A stretch of 64,000 bases of DNA, taken from NCBI GenBank assembly GCA_902794395.1, contig CADBHB010000018.1:1-64000 (forward strand). The letters are read 5' to 3'. Below the pieces are notes generated by a model. It was not told the origin of the DNA. It searched no databases and saw only the letters and a program-made list of their open reading frames with translations. Below are positions 1-8,738 of this stretch, one piece after another. Source of the DNA: an uncultured Ruminococcus sp. GTDB lineage: Bacteria; Bacillota; Clostridia; Oscillospirales; Acutalibacteraceae. The translations under genes and the position numbers were made by a program. Each line of letters starts with the position of its first letter. Position 1 is the stretch's first letter.

Positions 1-92
1 TGAAGTCTGTCGGGACTGTTTTTCTTGTTCTTCATTGTGTTGTAGTTGCGCTGTTTGCATTCTGTGCAGGCCAATGTGATTTTAACTCTCAT
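1..92 (-). CDS. rpmG: 50S ribosomal protein L33, 5' part only
   Basis: The first 30 codons of L33, a small zinc-ribbon protein of the large ribosomal subunit, are present; the rest lies beyond the left edge. The reading begins [17 protein letters not shown] and contains the first Cys-x2-Cys of the ribbon, so this is the zinc-binding form. A strong GGGAGGTG ribosome site sits just before the ATG at 92. In Firmicutes rpmG is usually followed by secE and nusG, which would lie outside this window. A well-formed promoter at 176-204 drives it. Confidence 0.93.
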   Translation of the reverse strand, partial: MRVKITLACTECKQRNYNTMKNKKNSPDRL

Positions 93-412
93 AACGGCAC
101 CTCCCGGTTATTTCGGAATATTTTTAGCCTCCCTCAACAGGGCACAAAAATAAAGCCCCTTTTAGAGGTAAAGCTATTCTATCATATATTTTGTCGATTG
201 TCAAGCGTTTTTTATTGAGAGTTCAGAGAGTTCAAAGCGAAAACCTCAGAGCTTTAGGTTCGCCGAGCGAAGCGCGCCGGCAAAAAACCTTGTGGTCTCC
301 GAATCAGCAAGCCGTCCGCCTGAGTTTGGGGCAGCCGGGACGCTCGGGACGACATGCTTTGATGCCGTTCCGAGTATCGCTCTTTGTTCGCTGTATCTCT
401 GAGCTGTCGGGC
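93..412. other. Intergenic stretch upstream of rpmG
   Basis: This 320-base gap separates rpmG from the 265-residue gene that precedes it on the same strand. It holds the rpmG promoter and a leader of roughly 80 bases. Just past the stop codon of the upstream gene a six-pair GAGCTG/CAGCTC hairpin can form at about 401-419, but no T-run follows, so it is a poor terminator candidate. I see no tRNA or further gene. Confidence 0.6.
176..204 (-). promoter_or_regulatory. Sigma-A promoter of rpmG
   Basis: Minus strand reads TTGACA at 204-199, a 17-base spacer and TAGAAT at 181-176, with a TG one base before the -10 box (extended -10). It lies about 85 bases upstream of the rpmG start codon. Confidence 0.85.
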
Positions 413-1210
413 TCAGCTCTGTCTGTCGCTGAGGGTGGAAAAGCGCGAGGGCTTTTTTACCTTTGGCTTTTCGGGCTTTACGGTCTTGTCCTTGTATTTG
501 CGCTCAAACTTAGCCGCAATTTTCAGCTCGTCGTTGAAATATTCGCTGAGCTTCTCGTATTCGGGCTCGTCGAGGCTGTTGATGATGACGTTTGTGATGA
601 CGGCGCGGGTGTCGACGTCGCCGTTGCCGTACTGCGTATTGAAGATATTAGCCAGCTTCTCAAGCTCCTTTTTGCCGGCGCTTTTGATGTACGGCGGCAG
701 CTTGGGAGCGAGGTGCTCCTTGGCAAAGGTAGCTCCGCGGAAGGGGTAGTAGCAGTCCTCCTCCATCTGGATCTCTTCGCGCAGCTCGGGGAAGGTGCTG
801 ACAAAGCGCTTGGCGAGGAACTTGGGGTCGGCGTTGCCGTCGTCGCTCTTTTTCTTTTTCTGCTTTGCCTGCTTTGCGCGCTTGAGAGCGCCGGTGTTTG
901 AAACGCCGTCCACAAAGTCATTCGCTATGCTCTCGGCGTCCTTCTGGGTAGCCACGATGTCGTCATACAGCCAGGTGGACAGGGTGCGCCACTCGTTGTC
1001 GGGGCCGTCCTCGGTCATGGCGCAGGTGCGCAGGAGCATCTGCTGCTTGTCCTTGTCATAGATTATCGAATAAGCGACGTTCGTGCCGGTGAACAGCGCG
1101 GCAAGCTCGCCTTCGGAAGCCACCTTTTGGCGGGTGTAGCCGGATTTGCTCAGCTCTGCCTCCACCTTGGAGGCGATCAAATCAAACGCTTTTGAATATT
1201 CAAAGGTCAT
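413..1210 (-). CDS. Hypothetical protein, 265 residues
   Basis: I do not recognise this family. The product is soluble and charged, with no signal peptide or membrane span. It has an N-terminal globular part (about 1-105), a Lys-rich linker at about 110-125 (KRAKQAKQKKKKS), a second globular part (about 130-240) containing FVSTFPELREEIQ and two Tyr/Phe-rich stretches, and a Lys/Pro-rich tail. It starts 46 bases after argS and shares its strand, so it is probably the last gene of the murI-ywiB-argS transcript. The basic linker and tail could suit nucleic-acid binding, but that is only inference. Confidence 0.75.
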   Translation of the reverse strand: MTFEYSKAFDLIASKVEAELSKSGYTRQKVASEGELAALFTGTNVAYSIIYDKDKQQMLLRTCAMTEDGPDNEWRTLSTWLYDDIVATQKDAESIANDFVDGVSNTGALKRAKQAKQKKKKSDDGNADPKFLAKRFVSTFPELREEIQMEEDCYYPFRGATFAKEHLAPKLPPYIKSAGKKELEKLANIFNTQYGNGDVDTRAVITNVIINSLDEPEYEKLSEYFNDELKIAAKFERKYKDKTVKPEKPKVKKPSRFSTLSDRQS

Positions 1211-1256
1211 GTTAATCTTCCTTTCGTTTTATCGGTTGTCAGCCATTACCCCGAAG

Positions 1257-2993
1257 CTACATAGTCTCGGGGCAGGTGATGTTGAACATCGTCAGCACAT
1301 TCTTGATGACGGAGCGGGTGCAGCCGCAAAGCGCAAGGCGCGCCTGCATCAGACCCTCGTCCTCGCCCTTTACGCGGCAGGCGTTGTAGAACTTGTGGAA
1401 CAGTGTGGCAAGCTGTGTCACGTAGCGGGTGATCTTGGTGGGGTCATAGTCCTTGGCGGCGCTGACGATCTCGCTGCCGTAGAGCGCCAGGTGGACTATA
1501 AGCTCCTTTTCCTCGGGCGCAATCAGGCGCATAAGCTCCTCGTCGGTGCAGGGACGCGGCGTAACGCCGTCCTTTTGAAGCGCCTTGAAGATGCTGCAAA
1601 TGCGCGCGTGCGCGTACTGTACGTAGTAAACGGGATTTTGGTTGTCCTGCGTCACCGCCAGATCGAGGTCAAAATCCATCTGGGTGTTAGCCTCCCTGGT
1701 GTTGAAGAGGAAGCGCGTGCTGTCCACGGGCACCTCCTCGAGAAGGTCGCGAAGCTGGATAGCTTTGCCTGTGCGCTTGCTCATCTTGACCAGCTCGCCG
1801 CCGCGCACCAGCTTTACCAGCTGCATCAGCACTACGTTGAGCTTGCTGCCGTCGCAGCCAATGGCGTCCATAGCGCCCTTCATGCGCATGACGTGACCGT
1901 GGTGGTCGGCGCCCCAGATGTCGATGAGGGTGTCGAAGCCGCGGTCGAATTTATTCTTATGATAGGCTATATCCGCCGCGAAGTAGGTGGGGTTACCGTT
2001 TTGGCGGATGAGCACGTCGTCCTTTAGCTCAAGGTTGTCGATGTACTTTTGAGTTTTACCCTCTTTGAGGAGCTTTTCGGTGACGACCTCCCTGTTCTTA
2101 TACCAGACCGCGCCGTCCTGCTCGTAGGTAAGTCCCTTTTCCGTCAGCAGGTCGACGACCGCCTTTACGGCGCCGCTTTGATGCAGCTCGCTCTCAAAGA
2201 ACCACTTGTCGTAGGTGATGCGGTAGGTAGCCATGTCCTCCTGCATCTTCTTAATATTCTTGGGCAGCGCGTAATCCACAAGAGCTTTTTTGCGGGTATC
2301 GCTGTCCTGCTCAACGTAGCTGTCGCCGTGGATGTCGGCGAACTCGCGCGCCAGCTCGGTGATGTCCGCGCCCTGATAGCCGTCCTCGGGGAAGACGACG
2401 GCGTCGCCCTTGTATATTTGCAGATAACGTGCCTCGAGCGAACAGGCGAATTTTTCTATCTGGTTGCCCGCGTCGTTGACATAGAATTCACGGGCTGTGT
2501 CGTAGCCCGCCTTGCCGAGCACTGCCGCCAGACAGTCGCCCAGCGCGCCGCCTCGCGCGTTGCCCATGTGCATGGGACCCGTGGGGTTGGCGGAGACGAA
2601 CTCCACGTTGACCCTCTCCCCTTTTCCGAAGTCGGAGGCGCCGTAGCCCTCGGGGTCGGCGAGGATCTCCCTGACCACGGCGGCGTTGAATTCCGCGCCT
2701 AGGAAAAAGTTGATGAAGCCGGGTCCTGCGGTCTCAAAGCGTTCGCAGAGCGTGCCGCTCAGATCCAAACGCTCCGTGACAGCCTGCGCGATCTTGAACG
2801 GCGGCATGCGGAAGCTTTTTGCGCCCGCCATAGCCGCGTTGGTGGCAAAATCGCCGTTTTTGGTGTCGGCGGGTATCTCGATGATAAATTCGGGCAGCGC
2901 CGCCTCGGGCAGCGCTCCGTCCGCGATAGCCTTACGCATCGCCGCTGTTACCGCTTCCCTTAGCTTTGCGACTACCTGTGTGTATGTATCCAT
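1257..2993 (-). CDS. argS: Arginyl-tRNA synthetase
   Basis: Class I synthetase charging tRNA-Arg in the cytoplasm, 578 residues, a normal family length. The N-terminal additional domain is followed by the HIGH-type signature within NPTGPMHMGNARG, the GADHHGH segment, the KMSKRTGKAI loop and the C-terminal anticodon-binding helical domain ending with the family-typical methionine. I placed the start at the ATG of MDTYTQ because GTGAGGTAATT lies directly before it; 14 further in-frame codons upstream overlap the previous gene and have no ribosome site. It follows ywiB by 10 bases, the same neighbour as in Bacillus. Confidence 0.97.
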   Translation of the reverse strand: MDTYTQVVAKLREAVTAAMRKAIADGALPEAALPEFIIEIPADTKNGDFATNAAMAGAKSFRMPPFKIAQAVTERLDLSGTLCERFETAGPGFINFFLGAEFNAAVVREILADPEGYGASDFGKGERVNVEFVSANPTGPMHMGNARGGALGDCLAAVLGKAGYDTAREFYVNDAGNQIEKFACSLEARYLQIYKGDAVVFPEDGYQGADITELAREFADIHGDSYVEQDSDTRKKALVDYALPKNIKKMQEDMATYRITYDKWFFESELHQSGAVKAVVDLLTEKGLTYEQDGAVWYKNREVVTEKLLKEGKTQKYIDNLELKDDVLIRQNGNPTYFAADIAYHKNKFDRGFDTLIDIWGADHHGHVMRMKGAMDAIGCDGSKLNVVLMQLVKLVRGGELVKMSKRTGKAIQLRDLLEEVPVDSTRFLFNTREANTQMDFDLDLAVTQDNQNPVYYVQYAHARICSIFKALQKDGVTPRPCTDEELMRLIAPEEKELIVHLALYGSEIVSAAKDYDPTKITRYVTQLATLFHKFYNACRVKGEDEGLMQARLALCGCTRSVIKNVLTMFNITCPETM

Positions 2994-3003
2994 AATAATT
3001 ACC

Positions 3004-3447
3004 TCACTGTGCCTGTTGCGGCTGTTTTTCTTCAACGGTTATATAAAAACGGTTCTCGCTGACCAGCGCGGTGTTGAAGTCGAGGGTGTAGCTGACCTCA
3101 AGCGAACCGCCCCTCTCATGCAAATCGTTGTTAAGGGTCCTGGTGAAAACTCCGATGTTAAGGTCGCCCGCGACGGTACGGTAGATGCACTGGTGTCGCT
3201 TGCCCTTTTCGAGCATCAGCTGCGAGCGTGTGGGACCCTTGCGGTTGATGGATACCACGTCGCCCTCCACCTTTATAAGGTTGTCGTAGCAGGTTTCGGG
3301 GTCGTCCTCGTCATACTCCTTATAGCCGATGTAGAAGTGATCCTTGCGCTTCATAAAGTTTCCCGAGGTGAGCACCTCGATCTTGTCTGTTTCCCCGTCC
3401 AGCGTCTGCTCGCCGAGAATGGAGATCAGATAACGTTCCTTATCCAT
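3004..3447 (-). CDS. ywiB: DUF1934 / YwiB-like beta-barrel protein
   Basis: A 147-residue cytoplasmic protein of the DUF1934 (YwiB) family, a calycin-like beta-barrel of unknown function. Features seen are the opening SILGEQTLDGETDKIEVLTSG, the FYIGYKEYD strand, the RSQLMLEKGKRHQCIY segment and the ending SLEVSYTLDFNT. The conserved position just before argS, with 10 bases between them, supports the assignment. It lies 17 bases after murI, so the three genes are one operon. The ending EEKQPQQAQ is a short polar tail. Confidence 0.85.
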   Translation of the reverse strand: MDKERYLISILGEQTLDGETDKIEVLTSGNFMKRKDHFYIGYKEYDEDDPETCYDNLIKVEGDVVSINRKGPTRSQLMLEKGKRHQCIYRTVAGDLNIGVFTRTLNNDLHERGGSLEVSYTLDFNTALVSENRFYITVEEKQPQQAQ

Positions 3448-3464
3448 AAGCTTATTTGTTTACC

Positions 3465-4283
3465 TCAGTACTGTTCAATGTCGATCTGCGTTACGGTGTG
3501 CTCCATATCTCTGCCCAAAAACAGACCCGCCACGCTCTCAAAGCCCTCAGGCGTGTCGCTGACAAAAAACGAGGGTGTCTTTTTGGTTTCGTCGTCCGTC
3601 AGCAGCTCCTGCTCGCGCAGCACCTTGGCGGCGTAATTGGCGGTCTCATAACCCGAATCCACCAGTGTGACGCCCTCGCCCATATAGTCCGAGATGGCGT
3701 CGCGCAGCAGCGGGAAGTGGGTGCAGCCGAGGATGACGGTGTCTACGCCGTTGTCCTTGAGCTCTGCCATATAGCGGCGCACCACCAGCCGTGTTATCTG
3801 GTCGTCGCGGTGGATGACGCCGTTTTCAACAAGAGAAACAAACAGCGGGCACGCCTGCTCAAACACCCTTACGCCGGGGTCGAGCTTTTGCAGGCGCAGC
3901 TTGTAGCTGTGGCTGTTGACCGTGGCGGCGGTGCCGATAACGCCTATTTTGCCGTTGCGGGTCTTGCGCACGGCGGTGAAGCAGGTGGGATTGACCACGC
4001 CCGTGTAGGGCACGGGAAGCTCCTCCTCAAGCATGGAGCCAGCCACCGAGCTGACGGTGCCGCAGGCGGCGACGATCATTTTTACATTGTGAGTCAACAG
4101 AAAGTTCGCGTCCTGAAAGGCGTATTTGCGGATGGTGTCGCGGCTGCGCGTGCCGTAGGGCACTCTGCCGGTGTCTCCGAAATAGATTATCCTTTCGTTT
4201 GGCAAAACGTTCATAAATTCCTTGACCGCGCTCAGTCCGCCCAAGCCCGAGTCAAAAACGCCGATCGCGTTTGATGATGACAT
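3465..4283 (-). CDS. murI: Glutamate racemase (variant active site)
   Basis: Interconverts L- and D-glutamate to supply D-Glu for peptidoglycan. The 272-residue product has the Asp-Ser pair at 11-12 (FDSGLGGLS), GDTGRVPYG at 36-44, the first catalytic Cys at 74 and the second in LGCTHFPLL at about 187. The first cysteine motif reads AACGTVSS rather than the usual ACNT: Asn75, which contacts the substrate carboxylate in characterised enzymes, is Gly here. The ATG at 4283 was chosen because AGAGG lies seven bases upstream; an in-frame TTG six bases earlier is too close to it. First gene of the operon with ywiB and argS. Confidence 0.9.
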   Translation of the reverse strand: MSSSNAIGVFDSGLGGLSAVKEFMNVLPNERIIYFGDTGRVPYGTRSRDTIRKYAFQDANFLLTHNVKMIVAACGTVSSVAGSMLEEELPVPYTGVVNPTCFTAVRKTRNGKIGVIGTAATVNSHSYKLRLQKLDPGVRVFEQACPLFVSLVENGVIHRDDQITRLVVRRYMAELKDNGVDTVILGCTHFPLLRDAISDYMGEGVTLVDSGYETANYAAKVLREQELLTDDETKKTPSFFVSDTPEGFESVAGLFLGRDMEHTVTQIDIEQY

Positions 4284-4336
4284 ATGCAAGCCTCTTTTTC
4301 TGTAGGATTTTCAGTTTACATAGTTATACGTATAAT

Positions 4337-4365
4337 ATCATAGCACAAACCTCGCGCGGTTGCAA
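4337..4365 (-). promoter_or_regulatory. Promoter of murI-ywiB-argS
   Basis: Minus strand TTGCAA at 4365-4360, 17-base spacer, TATGAT at 4342-4337, about 50 bases upstream of the murI start. Confidence 0.75.
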
Positions 4366-4398
4366 GTGGTTTTTTCCCAACGCGGTGCCGCGGCGTCA

Positions 4399-4427
4399 TT
4401 GACTTTCGCGCGGGCGTGTGATATGAT
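4399..4427 (+). promoter_or_regulatory. Promoter of the 304-residue zinc-ribbon gene
   Basis: TTGACT at 4399-4404, 17-base spacer, TATGAT at 4422-4427, 32 bases before the start codon. It is divergent from the murI promoter, the two sharing a 176-base intergenic region. Confidence 0.8.
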
Positions 4428-4459
4428 TAATGCAACGATACTTTTTGAGGTGAATACTA

Positions 4460-5374
4460 ATGAAATGCAGCAACTGCGGATTTACATATGACGACGAAAA
4501 GGTCTGCCCCATCTGCGGCACTCCTGCCCAAAACGCTCCTTCCGCGCCTGAGAACAACCCCTATTCCGCTCCCGCGGCCCCTCCTGCCGAGGCTCCCGTG
4601 CCGCCCGAGCCTCCGCGTCACGAGCCTCCCGCGCCGAAAAAGCGCTCTAAGGGCATGATGATCGCTCTGGTTTGCGGCGTTTCCGTTATTGCCGCCTGTA
4701 TGCTTGTAAATACCGTTACGAGCATAGTGACCTCGATCTCCCGCGCCGAGAAGGACAAAAAGCGCGACAAGACCATCGACCGTGTTACGGATGTAGTGAA
4801 CGATCTGCTCGATCTTTACGACTCCGCCGATAAGCTGGGGCTGCTTAACGACGTTTTCTCGGGCGCGACCTCCGACGAGGGCTTCTTCGGAATGAGCAAA
4901 GACGCGTCCGGCGAGCTAATCAACAGCGACGAGAGCATTGATATGATGGCTCACGACACGATCACCGACAACAAGACCCATGCCATCGGCGAAAGCTGCG
5001 ACCTTGGCAAGGGAACGCTGACACTGAAAAGCGCCGCGGTATCGCAGACCGCCTCAAACTACGACAGCAACCTGCAGCAGGTGAAGTTCACGGTCGAGAT
5101 CACCAATACCGGCGATAAAGCGCAGTCGTACAGCTATCCCTACTTCACGATAAACGACGAAGCCTTTGACGAGTCGCATTACGCCTTTACGGAATACCGC
5201 AACGACGACCCGACGTCAACCTCTCCCGGCGAGACCTTAACGGCTTTCATTTACTACAATCTTCCCAAAAACAGCGCCGACTTAAACTGCAAGGTCGCGT
5301 TTTTCGGCAGCGAGGGCGAAAGCTATTATGAAGCCTCCACAAACTATGCGTTCAACGCGCAGGATGTGAAATAA
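4460..5374 (+). CDS. Zinc-ribbon membrane protein with extracytoplasmic Ig-like domain
   Basis: Function unknown. An N-terminal zinc ribbon has Cys3, Cys6, Cys16 and Cys19 (MKCSNCGF, VCPICG). A Pro/Ala-rich linker (about 22-60) leads to one membrane span at about 65-87. The outer part has a helical stretch (about 95-160) and then a beta-rich domain at about 175-300 that resembles DUF4352-type Ig-like domains (VKFTVEITNTGDKAQSY, TSTSPGETLTAFIYYNLP). The topology, cytoplasmic ribbon and outer domain, matches the zinc-ribbon proteins at 54-64 kb. It stands alone with its own promoter. Confidence 0.85.
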   Translation: MKCSNCGFTYDDEKVCPICGTPAQNAPSAPENNPYSAPAAPPAEAPVPPEPPRHEPPAPKKRSKGMMIALVCGVSVIAACMLVNTVTSIVTSISRAEKDKKRDKTIDRVTDVVNDLLDLYDSADKLGLLNDVFSGATSDEGFFGMSKDASGELINSDESIDMMAHDTITDNKTHAIGESCDLGKGTLTLKSAAVSQTASNYDSNLQQVKFTVEITNTGDKAQSYSYPYFTINDEAFDESHYAFTEYRNDDPTSTSPGETLTAFIYYNLPKNSADLNCKVAFFGSEGESYYEASTNYAFNAQDVK

Positions 5375-5570
5375 ATCTCGCCTGAGCAATTGTTTTTGGG
5401 CGACAGCCGTGTAATACTAAACTCAAATAAAAAATAGACAATCTTTGCGGTCTATTTTCCGCAATACTTCGTTGTCGTCCTTGCAAGGCGCCAGCCTTGC
5501 GGCGTCCTTAAAATATCCTCGCAAATCTTTGTCCGCTTTTTATCTGAGATTAGTATAAAACGGCGGACTA
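5375..5570. repeat. Intergenic region with hairpins, possible dispersed repeat
   Basis: Non-coding. It holds a hairpin with arms AAATAGAC/GTCTATTT near 5429-5460, which may end the upstream zinc-ribbon transcript, and a perfect seven-pair hairpin GCAAGGC/GCCTTGC near 5483-5501, followed by a T- and C-rich stretch. The mixture of short palindromes without coding content is the look of a dispersed intergenic repeat, but no second copy is in this window, so that is inference. Confidence 0.35.
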
Positions 5571-5609
5571 AACAACAAAAACAGGGCGTGTCACTGAGGC
5601 ACGTCCTGT
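5571..5609 (-). terminator. Terminator of the fab-acc operon
   Basis: On the minus strand the arms ACAGGACGTG/CACGCCCTGT (one G:T pair) enclose a short loop and are followed by TTTTTGTTGTTT. It lies 17 bases past the accA stop codon. Confidence 0.85.
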
Positions 5610-5625
5610 TTGCTTTCTGTATTTA

Positions 5626-6414
5626 TCAATCAAGGTGAGCGGTACCGATCTTGCGGAAACGCGCATAGCGCTGCTCGGTGAGCGCGTCCACAGGCTTGGA
5701 GAGGTTTTTCTCCAGCGTGCGGCTTATCAGCAGCTTAAGGCTTTCAAACATCGCGCTGTCCTCTGCCTTGGGCTGACGGATGATACGCTCCACCACGCCC
5801 AGATCGAACAGATCCTGCGCGGTCATTTTAAGGGCTTCCGCCGCCTGAGGCGCCTTTGAGCTGTCCTTCCAAAGTATTGACGCGCAGCCCTCGGGCGAGA
5901 TAACGGAATACACCGAGTTTTCCATCATCCACACCTCGTCCGACACAGCCAGCGCCAACGCGCCGCCGCTGCCGCCCTCGCCTATAAGAATGGTGAGGAT
6001 GGGGGTTTTGAGGGTCATCATTTCCATCAGATTCTCGGCTATCGCCTGACCCTGTCCGCGCTCCTCAGCGCCGATACCGGGGTAGGCTCCGCTGGTGTCC
6101 ACCAGACAGAGCACCGGACGGTGGAATTTTTCCGCCTGCTTCATCAGGCGCAGCGCCTTGCGGTACCCCTCGGGCTGAGCCTGCCCAAAGTTGCGCTCCA
6201 TGCGCTCCTTGGTGTTTCTGCCCTTTTCTATGCCGATGACGGTCAGCGGGGTGTCGTAGAGCATACAAAGCCCCGCCACGATAGCCCTGTCGTCGGAAAA
6301 GCGCCTGTCGCCGTGCAGCTCGATGAAGCTGTCGCCGAACATATGAGCAATATAGTCCACGGCGGTGAGCTTTTTAGCGTCACGCGCCGCCATAACCTTT
6401 TCATAAGCCGTCAT
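5626..6414 (-). CDS. accA: Acetyl-CoA carboxylase carboxyltransferase, alpha subunit
   Basis: With AccD it transfers the carboxyl group from carboxybiotin to acetyl-CoA, giving malonyl-CoA. The 262-residue protein has the crotonase-fold core with FIELHGDRRFSDD, KGRNTKERMERNFG, the VDTSGAYPG segment and the GEGGSGGALALA oxyanion region, and it is slightly trimmed at the N-terminus compared with E. coli AccA. Its ATG overlaps the accD stop by four bases (ATGA), consistent with coupled translation of the two subunits. Last gene of the operon, followed by a terminator. Confidence 0.97.
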   Translation of the reverse strand: MTAYEKVMAARDAKKLTAVDYIAHMFGDSFIELHGDRRFSDDRAIVAGLCMLYDTPLTVIGIEKGRNTKERMERNFGQAQPEGYRKALRLMKQAEKFHRPVLCLVDTSGAYPGIGAEERGQGQAIAENLMEMMTLKTPILTILIGEGGSGGALALAVSDEVWMMENSVYSVISPEGCASILWKDSSKAPQAAEALKMTAQDLFDLGVVERIIRQPKAEDSAMFESLKLLISRTLEKNLSKPVDALTEQRYARFRKIGTAHLD

Positions 6415-7271
6415 TGTGCCGCCTCCTTATAGCCGTGCATTTTCAGCAGCTTTATCACCGTCGCCTTGAGCTTGTCGCGGCTTACCACCGCGTCGATAAA
6501 GCCCTTTTGCAGCACAAATTCCGAGGTCTGAAAGTCCTTTGGAAGCTTTTGGCGCATAGTCTGCTCGATAACGCGGGGACCCGCAAAGGCGACCAGCGTA
6601 TTGGGCTCGGCAAGGATGATGTCGCCCTCCATCGCGAAGGAAGCGGTCACGCCGCCCGTGGTGGGGTCGGTGAGCACGGTGATGTACAGCAGTCCCGCGT
6701 CGCTGTGGCGCTTTACGGCGCCCGAGGTCTTTGCCATCTGCATCAGCGAAAGGATGCCCTCCTGCATACGCGCGCCGCCCGACACGGTGCAAACCACCAC
6801 CGGAAGGCGGTTTTCGGTGGCATATTCAAAGGCGCGGGTGATTTTTTCGCCCGTTACGGTGCCCATGCTGCCCATCATAAAGCCCGCCTCCATAACGCAG
6901 AGGACCGCCTTGACGCCGCCTATAAGACACTCGCCGCAGATGACGGATTCGTTCGCCTTTTGGCGCGCCTTTTCAAGCTTTTTGTCATAGCCCGGAAAGT
7001 CAAGGATATTGCTGCTTCTCAGCTCGCTGTCGTGCTCGGCAAAGCTGTCGCAGTCGGCCATCAGGTGTATGCGCTGCTTGGCGCTCATGCGGAAGTGATG
7101 GCCGCATTTGGTGCAGACATTCAGGTTTTCCTCCATGTCCGTAGTAAGCAGCAAAGTGTTGCACTTGGGGCATTTCATCCACATTTCCTCGGGCACGAAG
7201 GGCACGTTCTGCTGGGAATCGGGTACGGTCTCCAGCTCATTTTTCGGTTTTACAAAGGCAAAAAAATCCAT
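6411..7271 (-). CDS. accD: Acetyl-CoA carboxylase carboxyltransferase, beta subunit
   Basis: Partner of AccA. The 286-residue protein starts with an about 30-residue leader, then the Cys4 zinc domain (MKCPKCNTLL and VCTKCGHHF, about 33-57), then the crotonase-like core with SGGARMQEG, TDPTTGGVTASFAM and GDIILAEPNTLVAFAGPRVI. The zinc domain of AccD is known to touch the carboxyltransferase site and its own mRNA in E. coli. It lies 81 bases after accC, with four bases of overlap into accA. Confidence 0.97.
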   Translation of the reverse strand: MDFFAFVKPKNELETVPDSQQNVPFVPEEMWMKCPKCNTLLLTTDMEENLNVCTKCGHHFRMSAKQRIHLMADCDSFAEHDSELRSSNILDFPGYDKKLEKARQKANESVICGECLIGGVKAVLCVMEAGFMMGSMGTVTGEKITRAFEYATENRLPVVVCTVSGGARMQEGILSLMQMAKTSGAVKRHSDAGLLYITVLTDPTTGGVTASFAMEGDIILAEPNTLVAFAGPRVIEQTMRQKLPKDFQTSEFVLQKGFIDAVVSRDKLKATVIKLLKMHGYKEAAQ

Positions 7272-7352
7272 AGCTTCCTCTTTACAGAGTTTAGAGTAAA
7301 GCGTAAGGCGGGCTTCGCCAGCGGCTTATTCATCGCTTTGCTCTAAAGTCTT

Positions 7353-8699
7353 TTATTTCCGTTCTTCTTCAAATTCCTGCATAAAGTCGGTGGTGTACTC
7401 GCCGCTGACAAAGCGGTCGTCCGAGAGTATCTCCGCGAGGATGTCGCGGTTGATGTCGATTCCGTCGATGGTCAGCTCGGACAGTGCCATCTTCATTTTG
7501 CGGATTGCCTCGGCGCGGCTGCGCGCCTGTACTATCAGCTTGCCGATCATAGAATCGTAATACGGCGGCACAAAATAGTCCTGATAAATAGCGGTGTCAA
7601 ACCGCACGAAGCTGCCGCCGGGGGTGTGCAAACGCCTTATCCTGCCGCAGCTGGGGCGGAAGCCCTTTTCGGGGTTTTCGGCGTTTATGCGGCACTCGAT
7701 GACGTTGCCGTGGGTGAAGATGCTGTCCTGTGTACGGGTCAGGCGCGCGCCTGCGGCGATGCGTATCTGCCACTGCACGATGTCAAGACCCGTCACCATT
7801 TCGGTGACGCCGTGCTCCACCTGCAAACGGGTGTTCATCTCCATAAAGTAGAAATTATTGTTTTTGTCCAGCAGAAATTCCACGGTGCCCGCGTTTACAT
7901 AATGCACCGCCTTTGCAGCCTTGACCGCCGCAGCCATCATCTTTTTGCGGGTCTTTTCGTCAAGCGCGGGACTGGGGCTCTCCTCGATCATCTTTTGATT
8001 TTTGCGCTGTACCGAACACTCGCGCTCACCCAAACAGATGATGTTGTCGTACTTGTCGCAGAGGAGCTGCATTTCGATGTGCTTGACGGGATGGATAAAT
8101 TTTTCTATGTAGCACGCACCGTCGCCGAAGGCGGCTTTTGCCTCGGCGCTCGCGGAGAGGAAAGCCTCCTCAAACTGCTCGGGCACCTCTACCCTGCGGA
8201 TGCCCTTGCCGCCGCCGCCAGAGCGTGCCTTTATCAAAAGCGGGAAGCCTATGCGCTCCGCTTCTTTTTTAGCCAGTTCAAGCTCCTCCACAACGTCGCA
8301 GCCGGGGGTGACGGGCACGCCCGCCGCGCGCATGGTCTTGCGCGCCATATCCTTGTCGCCCAGCATGGCGATCATGTCGGAGGTAGGACCGATGAAGTTG
8401 ATGTTGCACTGCTCACAAAGCTTAACGAACTTGGCGTTTTCGCTGAGCAGTCCGTAGCCGGGGTGGATAGCCTGTGCGCCGCTTTCCACCGCCACGGTGA
8501 GTATGGCGGGAATGTTGAGATAGCTCTCGGAGACGCGGTTGCCGCCCACGCAGTAGCTTTCATCGGCAAGCTGCACGTGCATGGCGTCCCTATCCGCCTT
8601 GGAGTAGATAGCCACTGTCGAAATACCCATCTCGCGGCAGGCGCGGATTATTCGCACGGCGATCTCGCCGCGATTCGCTATCAGTATTTTAGAAAACAT
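7353..8699 (-). CDS. accC: Biotin carboxylase subunit
   Basis: ATP-dependent carboxylation of the biotin on AccB. 448 residues, standard length. The N-terminal fold (FSKILIANRGEIAVRIIRAC), the ATP-grasp glycine loop (KARSGGGGKGIR), the CSVQRKNQK segment and the FYFMEMNTRLQVEH active-site stretch are all intact, as is the C-terminal AINAE-type region (ECRINAENPEKGF). It lies between fabZ and accD in the operon with short gaps on both sides. Confidence 0.97.
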   Translation of the reverse strand: MFSKILIANRGEIAVRIIRACREMGISTVAIYSKADRDAMHVQLADESYCVGGNRVSESYLNIPAILTVAVESGAQAIHPGYGLLSENAKFVKLCEQCNINFIGPTSDMIAMLGDKDMARKTMRAAGVPVTPGCDVVEELELAKKEAERIGFPLLIKARSGGGGKGIRRVEVPEQFEEAFLSASAEAKAAFGDGACYIEKFIHPVKHIEMQLLCDKYDNIICLGERECSVQRKNQKMIEESPSPALDEKTRKKMMAAAVKAAKAVHYVNAGTVEFLLDKNNNFYFMEMNTRLQVEHGVTEMVTGLDIVQWQIRIAAGARLTRTQDSIFTHGNVIECRINAENPEKGFRPSCGRIRRLHTPGGSFVRFDTAIYQDYFVPPYYDSMIGKLIVQARSRAEAIRKMKMALSELTIDGIDINRDILAEILSDDRFVSGEYTTDFMQEFEEERK

Positions 8700-8738
8700 A
8701 GGTTCACATCCTTTTCGATGAAAGATGTCGGTTGTCGT

